Assembly: GCF_020283565.1 (NCBI RefSeq)
Contig: NC_060065.1
Location: 32,786,409-32,850,408 of the forward strand
Direction of reading: 5' to 3'
DNA: 64,000 nt
Source of the DNA: Trifolium pratense
Taxonomy: Eukaryota; Streptophyta; Magnoliopsida; Fabales; Fabaceae
Translations under genes and position numbers: made by a program
The notes under the pieces: generated by a model
Told to the model about the DNA's origin: nothing
Database searches by the model: none
What the model saw: the letters and a program-made list of their open reading frames with translations, nothing else
Part shown: piece after piece, positions 35,401 through 44,597 of the stretch
Position numbering within the stretch: position 1 is the first letter of the stretch
Layout: each line of letters begins with the position of its first letter

Positions 35401-36093
35401 GGAACGGTGTTTGTTGGTCGAAAGATGCAAGATTTTGCTGAACAATTGGGTTTTAAGCTAATGACTTCGACGCCTTACTATGCTCAAGCAAATGGCCAAG
35501 TTGAAGCAGCCAACAAGGTTATAATTAGTTTAATTAAGAAGCACGTTGCCCAAAAGCCAAAGAATTGGCATAAGACCCTGGACCAAGTCCTATGGGCATG
35601 TAGGAATTCTCCTAAAGAGTCAACAGGTTCGACACCTTTTCGACTAACATATGGTCACGATGCCGTGTTACCTGTTGAAATAATGATGCAGTCGATTCGA
35701 GTACAAAGGCAATGGGAACTACCTCCTGATCACTATGAGAACATAATGTTAGATGAATTAACAGACGTGGATGAGGAAAGGTTGCAGGCGTTAGATGCTT
35801 TGATTCGACAAAAAGAACGAATTGCTAGAGCATATAACAAAAGGGTTAAATCCAAACTCTTTGACGTAGGAGACTTAGTTTGGAAAGTCATCCTCCCCAT
35901 GGACAGACGAGATCGAGTCTTTGGAAAATGGTCACCCAATTGGGAAGGACCATTTAAGATCTCTCAAGTTTTGTCAAATGGAGCTTATGAGATTGAAGAG
36001 TTAACTCCTGAGAAACGTTCAGTCAACATGAATGGCAAATATTTAAAGAAATACAAGCCAATGTTGCAAGAAATAACCATAAAAAATGAATAA
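32440..36093 (+). CDS. Reverse transcriptase-RNase H-integrase polyprotein
   Basis: 1,217 residues in the +1 frame relative to gag-protease, overlapping it by 59 bases. The first ATG is given as the start, but the native product may come from frameshifting. Reverse transcriptase spans about 175-400, with RVCIDFRDLNNATPKDEYSM and the catalytic YIDD at 325-328. RNase H begins near 605 with YFDGSKHKHGTGVG (Asp 612), then CSNNEAEYEAL and RGDSELV. Integrase follows: a zinc-binding HHCC region from His 855 to CQECQKH, then the catalytic triad Asp 925 (RGWALDLIGEI), Asp 986 (TTDQGTVF) and Glu 1022 (NGQVEAANK), a D-D-35-E arrangement. The C-terminus has the usual integrase tail (GDLVWKV...WEGPFKI). 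All key residues are present. The product copies element RNA into DNA and integrates it. Confidence 0.95.
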   Translation: MRMHTHQCLDGSTMMSLMIESPAWDRITAYAAENRIKMALEAINVQENMAVEANDDLRDELALEASEVNDGKKQRLDCIYDDEPLGFEKDPHSSIQRMQAQDPLQEVDIGDGSVKRPTYISANIDPALKEKMVELLKKYRDCFAWDYNEMPGLSRNLVEHRLPLRPDKKPVKQLPRRFAPEIMTKIKAEIERLLKCKFIRTTRYVEWLANIVPVIKKNGSLRVCIDFRDLNNATPKDEYSMPVAEMLVDSAAGHEYLSMLDGYSGYNQIFIDEDDVPKTAFRCPSALGTYEWVVMPFGLKNAGATYQRAMNLIFHDFIEIFMQVYIDDIVVKSASQDEHIEHLKKSFERMRKCGLKMNPLKCAFCVHAGDFLGFVVHKKGIEINQNKTKAIMETEPPGTKKQLQSLLGKVNFLRRFISNLSGKAQPFSPLLRLKKGDVIEWGMEQQKAFDDIKAYLSKPPTLMPPIRNKAMKLYIAASDSTIGSMLAQEDENGVEKAIYYLSRILNDAETRYSPIEKLCLCLYFSCTKLKQYIKPVHVYVYSHFDIIKHMLLKPILHSRIGKWALALTEYSLTYQPLRAVKGQVVADFLVDHSVTETPITYVEHEPWMLYFDGSKHKHGTGVGILIISPLKIPTKFKYKINGTCSNNEAEYEALIVGLKIILDLGAKHVKIRGDSELVIRQLTKEYKCIQEHLMKYFVIAFSLLKRFDSCDIQHVPRIENQEANDLAQIASGYKVTGKKLDEIVEIKEKLISSEVIPHQLGANEPNGERESEMADAHFDEVMTEVFVIDNLADTDWRQPIVKYIENPTGTADRKVKYRALNYTIMGNELFKKTPEGVLLKCLNENEAYVAVSNAHSGACGAHQAGHKMKWLLFRQGLYWPSMLKDCIEYAKGCQECQKHAGIQRVPASELHSIIKPWPFRGWALDLIGEIRPASSKNQRYILVGIDYFTKWIEAVALTNVDQETVINFIQDHIIYRFGLPETITTDQGTVFVGRKMQDFAEQLGFKLMTSTPYYAQANGQVEAANKVIISLIKKHVAQKPKNWHKTLDQVLWACRNSPKESTGSTPFRLTYGHDAVLPVEIMMQSIRVQRQWELPPDHYENIMLDELTDVDEERLQALDALIRQKERIARAYNKRVKSKLFDVGDLVWKVILPMDRRDRVFGKWSPNWEGPFKISQVLSNGAYEIEELTPEKRSVNMNGKYLKKYKPMLQEITIKNE

Positions 36094-36142
36094 CGCAAGA
36101 ATAAAATTTGCGAAATGGTAAAAGGAAATGCCAATAATCAAT

Positions 36143-36149
36143 TTTTATT
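36143..36149 (-). terminator. Possible polyadenylation signal for the antisense acidic-protein gene
   Basis: The minus strand reads AATAAAA about 85 bases after the stop codon at 36232. The sense strand has its own AATAAAA near 36099, just after pol, so sense and antisense units converge here. Confidence 0.4.
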
Positions 36150-36231
36150 CATACAAAATCAACAATACAACCAATCATTCAAGAATGTTCAAGAAAATAC
36201 AAGAAATGGTTGAATGTTGAAAGATAAACAC

Positions 36232-36582
36232 TTAAGGTTTACCCTGAACCCGAGTTCCCTCATCCTTTGAATCAGAATTGGAAAGTTCTGAGATCTGAGA
36301 GTCTTCATCCTCAGAAGAAGGAGTTGGAGTTCCTGGGTATTCTTCATCAGGTTCTAGGGTACTGAGGAACTCAAGGTAATCCTCATCTTCATCATCTGAA
36401 CTAGAGCTTGAAGAATCAGAAGAGAGAATGATGGTTTCTACTACCTTGGCTGGTGCCGGCCTAGGGCGAAGGATTCTAGTGCGTGGAGGTTTGGAAGCTG
36501 GAATCTTGATTCGTCCCCTTCCAAGAGGACGTGGTGTGCTTGAGCCCGGGGTAGAGGAAGGAAGATCTTTCTTGTTATCCAT
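36232..36582 (-). CDS. Small acidic antisense protein carried by the gypsy element
   Basis: 116 residues in a single frame, antisense to the retrotransposon. The first 45 residues are basic and Pro-rich (PRPLGRGRIKIPASKPPRTR); the rest is acidic, with LSSDSSSSSSDDEDEDYLEF, PDEEYPG and SSEDEDSQISEL. Runs of Ser next to Asp/Glu look like casein kinase 2 targets. A basic, AT-hook-like GRGRIKIP patch followed by an acidic tail suggests a nuclear protein that could touch DNA or histones, but this is inference. It has its own TATA box at 36651-36658. It is separate from the PMD gene, whose last exon ends 450 bases upstream. I know no named family for it. It could be a remnant of a larger reading frame, but the promoter spacing argues for a real gene. 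Confidence 0.65.
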   Translation of the reverse strand: MDNKKDLPSSTPGSSTPRPLGRGRIKIPASKPPRTRILRPRPAPAKVVETIILSSDSSSSSSDDEDEDYLEFLSTLEPDEEYPGTPTPSSEDEDSQISELSNSDSKDEGTRVQGKP

Positions 36583-36650
36583 TCTTTGTGGAGAGGTGTT
36601 GATGCGTTAATTGGTGCAAAGTGCTGAACAAAAGAGTTGCAAGGCGTGGG

Positions 36651-36658
36651 TATTTATA
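36651..36658 (-). promoter_or_regulatory. TATA box of the antisense acidic-protein gene
   Basis: TATAAATA on the minus strand, followed by a C-rich stretch, 69 bases before the ATG at 36582. Spacing is normal for a plant gene and shows the gene need not rely on LTR transcription. Confidence 0.65.
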
Positions 36659-37030
36659 GAAGGATTAATACGCGTTAATAGCTAGGCAGTTACAACTAAC
36701 CACGTTCAGTTTGCATAGGAAATGCCATTGCATTAATGCTCAAAGCCATGTAGTTAATTATGTTGACTGCTTTGGAAACATGTTCGCTTCATTCCTTACA
36801 AAGTGCCATTAATAAGGCTTGGGAAAGTGGCCCAAAAGAAGGAAAGCAAACAACAACAAAGGAATAAAATACTCAGCCAATATATGAACATGCAGCATTA
36901 AAAAGCCAAAACAGGCATGCATTCAAAAGGCATGTACGAAATTGTTTGACAGTTGCTAGTGTTAAAAGATTTACAATTACGACATCCAAAAGAAAAAAAA
37001 AACTTGAGACTAAAAGGAAAATTTATAAAG

Positions 37031-40000
37031 TCAAGGTTGTTGTTGGGATGTTGAAGGAGGCTTTCGATTGGCCGCTTGAAATTGGTAATACTGAGTTCGA
37101 ATGGACGCCAGTTTACGTTGTAGCATTTCCTTATCACTAGCAAGGTGCTCAACTCGCTTCCGGACAGCTAGACCATCACTGTAGTGTTGGATACCTTCAC
37201 GTGCTAGCTCATCAAGCTTAACCTTTTGTGCTTCAATAGCCACTGCAGCTAGCTTTTCCATCTTAGCCTCCTCTTGTCGAATCTTTGCCTTTAGCGCTTC
37301 GATTTCAGATTGCCATTGAGCAATATTGTTCTCACAAGCCACAAGTTGCTCAAGAGCTTCATCAGAGGCAGCCTTGATAGTTGTGACCTCTGCATTGCAA
37401 CTATTAGCTTGCTCGAAATGGTGTTGCTGGGTGGCAAGCAGAGATGTCAAAAGGCTGCTAGTCCTGGTTAGGAGCTGAGATTGACTAACGAATTGTTCTA
37501 AAAAGGTTTCAGCCTGAGTCACTAGAAGGAACATAGCTTCGTCAGTCTTTGGGTTCTGCAGCTTGCGAAAAAGGGCTTTGATATTGTAGTATATAGAAGA
37601 ATCATGTTCAAGCAGGCCCAGCATATCCCCATTAAGGATCTCTCGCCTAAATCTGATTTCGTGCTCAAACTGTTCTTGCGCAAGTGCATCTTCCTTATCT
37701 TCCGTGTTCCCAACAGCAGAGCTAGAGGCGCCATGACTTGATAAAAGCTTGTTGAGTGCATCTGCCGGGGTTAAATCTCTTAGCTCTTTGGCAAGTTCAG
37801 CCGGTAAGACAACAGTAGGAGGAGGTTTCGACACGGAAGTTCCCTCTTCACCAAGTGAATCACCAATATAGGAGTTCCCATCTTCAGAGTCGAAAGTGCC
37901 AGCACTGGGTGAACTAGACTCATGGTTTGACCCACTTGGTTGTGGTTGATTGGTAGTGGAATGTTCGCCATCAACGGTTGGCCTTTGTTCACTGGAAAGG
38001 TTGGCAGCAGGGTCAACTTGAAAATTGGTTGGAGGATCATTTTCAGCTAATACTTGGGCAGGGTTCGTCAAAGGATTTTGTTGCGGTAGGCCTTGATCGA
38101 GTTGGTCTTCTTCATTGCTAGGCTTAAGGGTATCATCTTCGAAAGCGTGGTGAGGCGAGCCAGGAGCTTTGGGTGGTGATGAGGTTTCAGTAAGGACGGC
38201 CGTTTCGACAGGCTGAGGAGATGAAGGTTTTTCTGCCACACTTGCAGGATGCGTACCACTTGGTCCTTCGACCATCCCTTCAGCCGCTTTGCTAGGAGCA
38301 GGCTCATCTTGAGGAATAACCTGGGCAGAACTTTTTGGCTGAAATAAATGAAACCATGAAAGAATGAGTAACACAGTCAAGGGCTGAAGAAGTAATAAGA
38401 AGTAAGAATGGCCTACTTGGGCTTGAGGGGTAGCAGAAGCTTCAGGCTGTGAAGTTGTTTCTTTTGCAGTAGCAGAAGCCTCGACAACAGTGGCTGCAGC
38501 AGGAGACTTTCTGTGCTTCTTTTTCTTCTTCTTCTTCCTCTCCGATTGCTCTAAAGGAGGGTCCTCAGGTGATGCCAGAGTATCAGGTTGTGCCTCAATC
38601 TCAGAGGACTTGTGTTCAGGAGTACCTTCTTGGTTGGGTTGGTGTTCTTTTTTCTTCTTCTTCTTTTTCTTCTTCTCATCAGTAATGGGTTCAGCGTTAT
38701 GAGGGAGATCTTGAATAGTGGCAGTGTTAGTCTGCTCAGGGATGGTCGAAAGGACAGGAATATCCTACAGGCCACAGTTCAGTAAGTTCACATTCAAGAC
38801 AAAAGAAAAAGAAGTCTTAAGCTAAATGGATACCTTATCTGGAGCACTCGAACAAGTGGCTGGAATAGGTCTTTGTTTCTTCGAAACAGAAGGAGTTTCA
38901 GTTGAATGAGACCTTTTGCGCGAAACAATCTGGAAAGGGCATATCAAAGTTAACATAGAAATCTTACAGAAGTGTGAGAAGCCACAAGAAGATAAAAGCC
39001 TACCTGTAGTTCAACCTTAGATGGTGGAGGAAGAGGCTTGCTAGAGTCGCTGGAACCTGCCTTCGACTTACTCCCTGCATCGAAGAGGTGCGCATAAGAG
39101 AAAAGCACGCAAGGTAAAAATGATGCAAGTAAAAGTAAAACTAAAAGAATACCTCTGGCGTTCAATTTCGACTTAATCTTGTTCAAAATAGATGAGTCGA
39201 ACCCATTAGAGATAGCAGTGAGTAAGGCAGTCTTGTCAACCAGGCGTCCTTCATAGTGTCGAGACCACCAGGTAAAAAATTCCCTAGTGCAGGCATGTGA
39301 GGGAGCGAAGTCGAATGGGGTAAGCTCATAAGAAGGCTGATTGAAGTGGTTCAAGAATGAATGGAACTGTGGTTCTGTCATGCCATGCTTGCCTAAACAA
39401 ACCTCCCTCTCTTCCAAGTATATGCTCTTAGGGAGTATTTGAGTTAAGCCAAATTGGCGAGACACCAGGTTTGGGAAGTAGCCAACTAACCCAAAATCTC
39501 CAGAGGTCAAGCCAATTCGACAAGACAAGACTGTAGGCATCAAGTAAGCATTCCAAATGCTGTTGGTTACCATCTCAAATTCTGGTGGAGAAGGAAATCT
39601 GTGAGTAAACCAAGGAGGACCAAGTGGCCTATCCACAAAGGGAGCAAAGCTAGGCTTGAACTTCTTCAGGCTGAGAAAAGTATTAAAATACTGTTGAAAA
39701 GCCACATCATAACCAAGGCCTCTTTCCCTAGGCACCATTCTCGCCAACCTCGTGCCTTCGACTCGACGTGTTCTTGATTCCTCATAGTATGGCTCAGGCA
39801 AGAAAAGGTCAAGCTCAGCATGAAAAGTGGCAGTTAGCCATAATTGCAGTAACCAGAAAGGGCCAGCACCTAAAAAGGTGGATCCATCACCTGTTCTTTT
39901 AAGATGTTCACAAGCATCCCTCATGGATTCATAAAGACATCCAAGAATAAGTCGAGCGAAGTTGAATTGCTGGCACTCATGTAATTGAATAGCCATAGGG

Positions 40001-40770
40001 ATGAATTTCTTGGCTACTTGGAGAGATTGAGTGCAGAAGACATACTGCGATAGCCATAAGGTTAAGAAAGCGATGTGCTCTTCGTCACTTACTTCATCAC
40101 TAGTCTTTCGATTCTCCACGATGTATTTAGAGTAAGACTTGTTTCGAAAGTCGAATTTGATAGTGTCGGAAGCTTTGCAAGGATCATAAGTGTCGCCAAG
40201 AGGCGATAAGCCAGTAATGGCAGCAACATCCAGCAGTGTAGGAGTCATCATGCCACATTCGAAGTGGAAAGTGTTGGTGGAAGACTCAAAGAAGTGTAAA
40301 GCAGCAATAATCATCTCTTGCTGATATTTAAGGCCTGTCCGAGAAAGTTGAATAAGGTCATAAATGCCACAAGCTTGCCAAATGTCAGCTTTGTCACGTT
40401 GTACCCTGTCTAACCAGCCAAGGTATTGATCATTCAAAGAAGGAGCTGATCGAAACACTCTGTTAGGCGCCTTGATATAGCTAAAATTATAGGGTTCACT
40501 AATGAAAACCCTAGGAACACAAGGTTTATAAACAGGAAAGATAGACAGAACCTTGGAATTACGGCTTTTATCACTTGGTTTGGGTCCCCCAAACGCATGC
40601 ACAAGGTTATCAACAGAATAAGGAAAGATTAATTGACTTTCCCAAAACTTTTGCAAGTCCAGACGTAACGATGGTTCTGGAACCACATCCTCATCGTAAG
40701 AAGAAAGAGTGGCGGCGGTCCACTTACCGGCGTAAGGAAGGAATTTTCTGACACCTGAATCTGACGCCAT
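37031..40770 (-). CDS. Five-exon antisense plant mobile domain (PMD) protein gene
   Basis: Exons on the minus strand are 40770-39153, 39074-39004, 38929-38834, 38764-38417 and 38338-37031, with four GT-AG introns of 78, 74, 69 and 78 bases. The joined frame is 1,146 codons plus stop with matching phases and no internal stop. Exon 1 (residues 1-539) holds a plant mobile domain at about 115-440, with FHFECGMMTPTLLDVAAITG as its signature and a Trp-rich middle (FWLLQLWLTATFHAELDLF). Exons 2-4 are short and Ser/Pro/Lys-rich, with two poly-Lys runs that could be nuclear localisation signals. Exon 5 is acidic and Pro/Ser-rich, then ends in a long coiled coil. PMD proteins such as Arabidopsis MAIN and MAIL1 act in nuclear silencing and genome integrity; the domain is common in transposons. 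Introns 1 and 4 are multiples of three and stay open, so their splicing is less certain than introns 2 and 3, which must be removed. Confidence 0.82.
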
Positions 40771-41018
40771 TGATGAAGGTATAAAGATGGCGTGAAAGAA
40801 TGGTGATTAGGGTTAAATTTGGGAATCGCAGGTTGTTTGCAACGGTTGAGGAAAATCCGAGTGAAAAGAAAGTTGATGACTGGGTGATAAGTAGAAAAGT
40901 GAAGACAAGAAGTCTTTTGGAAGCAAGAATTCAAGAAAGAATCGCAGAAGATGAAGAAGAAGATGAACAGTTGACAGAGCAAAAATTGGAGAAAAACGCA
41001 ATAAAGGAAGAATCTGGC

Positions 41019-41026
41019 TATTTATA
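41019..41026 (-). promoter_or_regulatory. TATA box of the antisense PMD gene
   Basis: The minus strand reads TATAAATA, in the context CTCTATAAATAGCC, about 250 bases upstream of the ATG at 40770. This gives a leader of roughly 215 bases and lies inside the element, 237 bases before the 3' LTR. Confidence 0.6.
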
Positions 41027-41251
41027 GAGGCACACGGATTGAGGAAAATAGCAAATTTTTTCAACTTCCTATGTTGACAAGTGTCCAAACCCCTGGACAG
41101 GTGGAAAGAAAAAACAAGTTTTGGAGCCAATCCAAAGTTTTGAATGGCAGCCTAAACGATAGGAGAGATAAATGGAAAAGAAAGTTATCCATTAATACTT
41201 TCAAAAATGCCACTTCCTCTTTCGATAGACACCGTCGAAAATGGCATTTTT

Positions 41252-41257
41252 GGGGGG
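41252..41257 (+). other. Polypurine tract of the gypsy element
   Basis: GGGGGG preceded by a short T run (GCATTTTT) and five bases before the 3' LTR. This is the expected position for the plus-strand priming site. Confidence 0.75.
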
Positions 41258-41262
41258 CAATT

Positions 41263-42044
41263 TGTTGGACATAAATTTGGTATTTATCAATTAAATATAA
41301 TTGGTGGGTCCAATATTTATTTTGGAGGTTATATTATCAAAACAAAACTTTCAAAGTTGGTGTCGAGAACTCCCTATGTCGAAGCAGAAAAGCGTTTCGA
41401 GAGCTGTAGAGGATGCGTATAGTTTTGGTTTTACCAGGAGGCTATCGAAGGCGCAAAATCGAATCGAGAGATAGTTGGGCTAAGCCCAAAAAAGAAACAA
41501 CGAACGGCCCAAAAGATCTTGGCGCGCGCTGAAGGAATGAAAGATGAAAGTGGAGAACGTGGTCGACGTGGCAAATGGAGGAGCGTCCAGATGATCGAAG
41601 AACAGTTACCACTTTGTAGTAGTATTTATAGTAGTTTTTCATTCAGAACAAGGGTCACAAAATTTATACAAACATTCTCTCTAAAAATTCTAAGTACTCA
41701 GCGATCGAACGAACGGAATTCGAAGGAGAAATGTATGTTTTGTGAACCATCTTTATTTGTAATTGTTTTTCATTCAATGCAATGCAATTTGTTTTCCAGT
41801 AATTTTTTCTAAGTCTGAATCCAGATACTTGCTTGAGAAACTGCTACTTCGAGGCGATTCGAATTAGTTTCTCTTGTATGCTTTAAAATATTTTAATTCC
41901 TAAGTGTTCGTTTCCTTATTCAAACGAACCTTCAAACAGTTTTCTTGAAACGAACAAACACAAAATTGTCCTGAGATTTACTAGTTGATCTCGCGAGTTT
42001 AAATACTTAAACTAGCGGTTGTTTACCAAATTCCAACGTAAACA
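41263..42044 (+). repeat. 3' LTR of the gypsy element
   Basis: 782 bp, the same length as the 5' LTR and matching it by eye throughout. It is followed directly by the target duplication GTATC. Confidence 0.95.
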
Positions 42045-42065
42045 GTATCCTATGTGCTCTATACA

Positions 42066-43331
42066 TTGTTAGATTAAAAGTATACGATCTTAATTTGATC
42101 AATATAGAACCATCTAAATTGATGGACTCATAGTTTAAAATCTTACTCTAAAAAAAATTCAAAATGCTTCATCATGGGCGTATAATCAAGACCACACGAT
42201 GCATATTACTTTTAGAAATCCGAAATGGTTTTAAACAATAGTAGAAAGACCCTATTATTAGAGCTGGGTATACGGACCAAGGTCCGCGGGCCAACCCGTT
42301 TAACCCGCAGCCCGCGCGGTCTTAAGACCATTTTTTTTTGCCCGTTTATATTTTTGCCCGTGTGGGTTGGACCGTTAAAACCGCGGGTTATGCGGGTTAA
42401 ATCCGCGGGTTAGCCCGTGACCCGCATTCTTTTTTTATATATATAATTAATTACAAAATTTACCATTTATAAATAATTTGGTCCACAACACTTTTAACAA
42501 AAAAAAAAAACCTTTAATGTAGGGATTTCAAGTGTTACAATGGAGGCATCAAGCGGGAGTGATTATTTTCCTTCAATTTTCAATTAGTTAATTATATACA
42601 TTACTGTTTTGTTTTTGAATCGGTTGGTGGTATTAGATTTTTGGTTGTACTTTTAATATTGGTTTGGACTATTAAATTTCTTTTTTATATTTTGAACAAG
42701 TTAAAGTTCTTATTCAATATCATCTGGGTTTATTTTATGGATTTGAAGTATGTATGGAGAAATAATTACGATAAAAACGAGTTGAATTTAATTTTAGTTG
42801 CATTATTTTTAAAGAGAAGATAGATAAACTCAATGATATATCACAAACTTTATTTATTTTTATTTGTTAGTTCAAGTTATAACATAAAATTATTAATAAT
42901 ATAGTTTTTTTTAGCTTTTATTATATCAATATTTTACTAATTTTGTTTATTTTTTTGAAAAAAGTTTTTTTTGTAATAGTCCGCGGGTTAACCGTTTAAC
43001 CCGCGGGCTTACGCGGACCGAACTCGGACTTAATTTTAAAACTCGTTTATATTTGATGACGAGCTTGTTCGCCCCGTTTAATATGCGGGCTTATGCGGGG
43101 CGGGTTAAACGGGGCGGGCTAGCCCGCATACCCAGCTCTACCTATTATGACAACTTTTCAAAAAAAAAAAATCATCTTCTAATCTTAAATGTTATTATAT
43201 TTTTGGTGAGGCGTGGCTTGATTTGGAAAAGGTAAAATAATAAAAGGAAACAATTTTATTTTTTTAATGTTAATTCATTAAATAAAAAGAAACGTAGAAT
43301 TTTTGAAAAATGTGAAAATGTATCCCACACG
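42066..43331. repeat. Right copy of the flanking tandem duplication
   Basis: GTTAGATTAAAAGTATACGATC to GAAAATGTATCC repeats 27610-27989 with scattered differences. It contains an 882-bp hAT-like MITE that the left copy lacks. Before the gypsy insertion the two copies were adjacent. Confidence 0.8.
42251..43148. mobile_element. hAT-like MITE, 882 bp with 8-bp TSD
   Basis: The element at 42259-43140 has perfect 13-bp terminal inverted repeats (TAGAGCTGGGTAT and its inverse) and a perfect 8-bp target duplication, CCTATTAT (42251-42258 and 43141-43148). Both ends carry dense CCGCGGGTTA/CCCGCGG-type subterminal repeats around a very AT-rich centre. The matching empty site survives in the left copy of the flanking duplication (GACCCTACTATGACAAC). 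The 8-bp duplication, TIR form and subterminal repeats indicate hAT. No transposase is encoded. Confidence 0.93.
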
Positions 43332-44312
43332 CTCAATATAATCTGTCACCCTTCTACACTTAACAAGCCTTATTGTTAAACAATGTTTTTCTTTTTAAAT
43401 TAAATACTCTATTAGCTTATAAAATATCGTTATTTTTCCCGGTCATCAGCCCCCAATTTGTCCAATCACAAGAACAATACCCTACTAAGGTTTGGTTTGG
43501 GTTTAGGAGGGAGAGTTTTTGTGGAAAGAAGAGGAATAAAACGATAGGAAATCCCTCTCTATCTTGAGGAGAGTATTTTTTACGGCGGCAAGATGAAAAT
43601 CTTTATCAATAATATTTTATGTATTTTGAAAGTGTAACAAAATGATCATCTTTCTCTTTTCTTCTCTCCAAACTCCCAAAGAGAACATCATCTAAAATAC
43701 ATTTTTTGAGTTGCTTGTATAGAAGGTTTTTGGTCCAATAATAAAAAATAAAATGTCATGCAACATGAGTCGACTACTCAAACTTACTTCTTCCTTTTCT
43801 TTTTACTCATTCATTTATCTTCTAAATGTGTGTTCGAGATTATCCATTTTCACGATGAAGACTCGGGTCTAACCAAAAGTTAACTTAACATGTAGTTTAC
43901 TTACCGCACGTTTGTCCCTCCCCACCTCCAAAACAAGCTATAAGTCATCTCTTCCTTTCCCTCCAAATTGAAAGAGGATAAATATATCCATCAATATATT
44001 CAAATTGAATGAGGATAAAGTTTAAGTAATACGACATCTACATCAAACAGGTCCAAACATAACTCTAACTAATGTATCACCAATGTCTCAAGAGACATGC
44101 ATACAAGTACAACCACATAAATATATACACAATGCTGTAGCAAAACAGGAGGCAACAAATTAACATAGCTTATAATAGCAAAATCCAAATTGAAAAAAGG
44201 CAATAAACTTTTCAAATCCCTTGCAATTTAATTTTCTTATGTATTGTGGAATATTACCAAATTAATTTCCTTGCGGTCAAGAGTCTCCATTAGTTGGGCC
44301 CAATAGGCAGAA
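43332..44312. other. Intergenic sequence
   Basis: AT-rich with C/T-rich patches near 43650-43700 and 43780-43830. No gene or element end is supported. Confidence 0.4.
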
Positions 44313-44597
44313 AAAAGGTACATGTTTTATTTTGCCGTATTCTACATATTTCATGTGCGTCCTACGCGTTTTTATTTTTAGTCTTCCACTACTTAAGTAG
44401 TGGAGCGGACGTTAAAAAAAAGAGAGATTTTTGAGAAATTATATAGATGTCGTTCGTTACTTAAGTAATGGACGTTATAAAAAAATTTGGTAAGGTGTCT
44501 TTGGGAGGGGTATCTGCTACCTAAATAGCGGTCAAAGATATTTTGATAAATTTGTAGGACGCGCGAGAAAATGAGCAGGATGACAAAAGAAATTCTC
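44313..44597. mobile_element. Palindrome-rich MITE, diverged second copy
   Basis: Shares GTCCTACGCG...GTAGGACGCGCGAGAAAATGA ends and the internal phrases CCACTACTTAAGTAGTGG, TTACTTAAGTAATGGACGTTATAAAA and GCTACCTAAATAGCGG with the element at 16639-16890. Exact borders and the target duplication were not resolved. Confidence 0.6.

Larger units (their letters stand above)
27985..42049 (+). mobile_element. Complete Ty3/gypsy LTR retrotransposon, Tat-like, with antisense genes
   Basis: The element is 14,055 bp (27990-42044), flanked by the 5-bp duplication GTATC (27985-27989 and 42045-42049). LTRs of 782 bp begin TGTTGGAC and end GTAAACA and look identical by eye. A primer binding site (28774 onward) and a polypurine run (GGGGGG at 41252-41257) border the interior. 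Sense genes are gag-protease (28881-32498) and RT-RNase H-integrase (32440-36093), the gypsy order. Between pol and the 3' LTR, 36.2-40.8 kb holds two minus-strand genes: an acidic small protein and a five-exon PMD protein. Extra genes, sometimes antisense, in a long 3' region are known in the Tat lineage (Ogre, Grande, Retand types). All frames look intact, so it is a candidate autonomous, recently active element. Confidence 0.95.

Noticed and set aside
38490..38702. Phe-rich plus-strand frame
   Set aside because: It is the reverse reading of the poly-Lys coding segments of the antisense PMD gene exon 4.
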